From NCBI GenBank assembly GCA_937926065.1, contig CALANM010000115.1, positions 1 to 14,723 of the forward strand: 14,723 nucleotides of DNA, given 5' to 3'. Position 1 is the first letter of the stretch; every line of letters begins with the position of its first letter. Shown here in pieces: positions 14,081 to 14,723 of the stretch. The notes below the pieces were generated by a model that had not been told where the DNA came from, made no database searches, and saw only the letters and a list, made by a program, of their open reading frames with translations. The DNA comes from an uncultured Microbacterium sp. (GTDB lineage Bacteria; Actinomycetota; Actinomycetes; Actinomycetales; Microbacteriaceae). The position numbers and the translations under genes are program-made.

Positions 14081-14723
14081 GGCCAGGTCGAGGTCTGGCC
14101 GGTCAAGGCCAACGCCGGCTTCCTGAAGCGCTGCCTGGAACACCCCCGCTTCATCGCGGGCGACGTGGATACGGGCTTCATCGCGGCGGAAGGCGAAGGG
14201 CTGGTTGGTCGTCACGTCCGGCCTGAGGTCGCGGCCGCTGGCGCAGCGCAGCGATTTGAGCAGCAGCGTCGCGCATCTCTATCGCCCGCGGACGATGGCA
14301 AATCGCCTTGGGTTGCATACCGGGGCGGTATCGCTGGGTTCCGAACGAACCGCGCACCGGCTTTGTCGGTGAGGGTCTCCATGAATGGGGAGCTTCATGT
14401 TGCGTCGCTGATTCAGGGGCGTGGCCGTGACTCCAACTGGTATGATGTCGTCGCCTCAAGCCGGGTTGAGCGGGTGGCGCCGGGAGGCGTTTCTCCGAAC
14501 GACTTGCAGTCGGGGATTTGGGTCGGAGGCGACTTCATCAGGTCCTTTGAGACGGACGAAGTCACCGTGCTGTTTGATCAAGGCGAAGCCATCGAATTCG
14601 CCGATTGGCGGTCCAGTGTAACGGGCGAGGCAGTGGTAGCCTCCGACGGCGCCCTCCGCGCGCCCATGCCGGGCCGCATCGTCGCCGCGCCCGCCAAGGC
14701 CGGCGACAGGGTCGCGAAGGGCC
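14078..14723 (+). CDS. Biotin-dependent acyl-CoA carboxylase alpha subunit, internal fragment (proteobacterial type)
   Basis: About 215 residues in the same frame as the regulator fragment, running off the window end. VEVWPVKANAGFL, HPRFIAGDVDTGFI match the end of the biotin carboxylase C-terminal domain. A linker region follows with GFRTNRAPALSVRV and FETDEVTVLFDQGEAIEF. ALRAPMPGRIVAAPAKAGDRVAKG then begins a biotinyl domain; the A-M-K-M biotin site would lie just beyond the window. In an intact protein this subunit carboxylates biotin for acetyl-, propionyl- or methylcrotonyl-type CoA carboxylation. The sequence style is that of alphaproteobacteria. Line-by-line GC counts fall to about 55-62% between 14281 and 14580, against well over 70% in the regulator. 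No start codon or promoter belongs to it here. Confidence 0.75.

Noticed and set aside
14000..14200. Mobile element as the cause of the gene break
   Set aside because: There is no transposase, terminal inverted repeat, target duplication or integrase site around the junction; the sequence passes directly from one gene to another.
1..14723. CRISPR arrays, tRNA, rRNA or riboswitch
   Set aside because: No regular repeat-spacer pattern, no T-loop GTTCRA sequence in a cloverleaf context, no rRNA signatures, and no intergenic gap long enough for a known riboswitch apart from the 160-bp gntP/gntR gap, which shows operator-like motifs instead.

Overview
The window looks like a chromosomal segment of a high-GC actinobacterium, most likely Microbacteriaceae and close to Microbacterium. 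The reasons are the strong G/C preference at third codon positions, GTG starts, dense operons and the protein sequences themselves (glmU tail, prs, gnd, GntP). This assignment comes from recognising protein families, not from a database search. The last ~640 bases do not fit: they encode part of a proteobacterial-type acyl-CoA carboxylase and are probably foreign or misjoined.

Layout. Bases 1-4265 (+): 3' end of glmU, then prs overlapping it by 26 nt, then a P2-type cation ATPase 10 nt after prs. Bases 4352-7220 (+): a compact three-gene flavin-transfer operon, consisting of an FMN-binding lipoprotein, an ApbE-type FMN transferase, and a membrane protein that joins an NqrB/RnfD-like domain to a ferredoxin-NAD(P)+ reductase-like domain. 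Bases 7273-9541 (-): a two-component system (OmpR-type regulator, then its histidine kinase) running convergently into the flavin operon. Bases 9623-13560 (-): a gluconate cluster transcribed gntP-gntK-gnd, with a VanZ-like membrane protein behind gnd. Bases 13561-13720: divergent control region with several operator-like motifs. Bases 13721 onward (+): a GntR/FadR-type regulator, presumably the local gluconate repressor, which breaks off after about 118 residues and runs in frame into carboxylase sequence to the window end.

How the genes work together. GntP imports gluconate, GntK phosphorylates it to 6-phosphogluconate, and Gnd converts that to ribulose-5-phosphate plus NADPH. The divergent GntR regulator would sense the pathway. 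In the flavin operon, ApbE would attach FMN to a threonine of the exported lipoprotein, and the membrane reductase would carry electrons from cytosolic NAD(P)H across the membrane to it; the final acceptor is unknown. The kinase/regulator pair probably controls itself through three CTATG repeats spaced 11 and 12 bp upstream of the regulator start.

The two points most worth checking are the chimeric open frame at 14066-14080 and the flavin-based extracytosolic electron-transfer operon. The ATPase is also notable, because three acidic calcium-ligand positions are replaced by neutral residues. No CRISPR array, transposase, tRNA or rRNA was seen.
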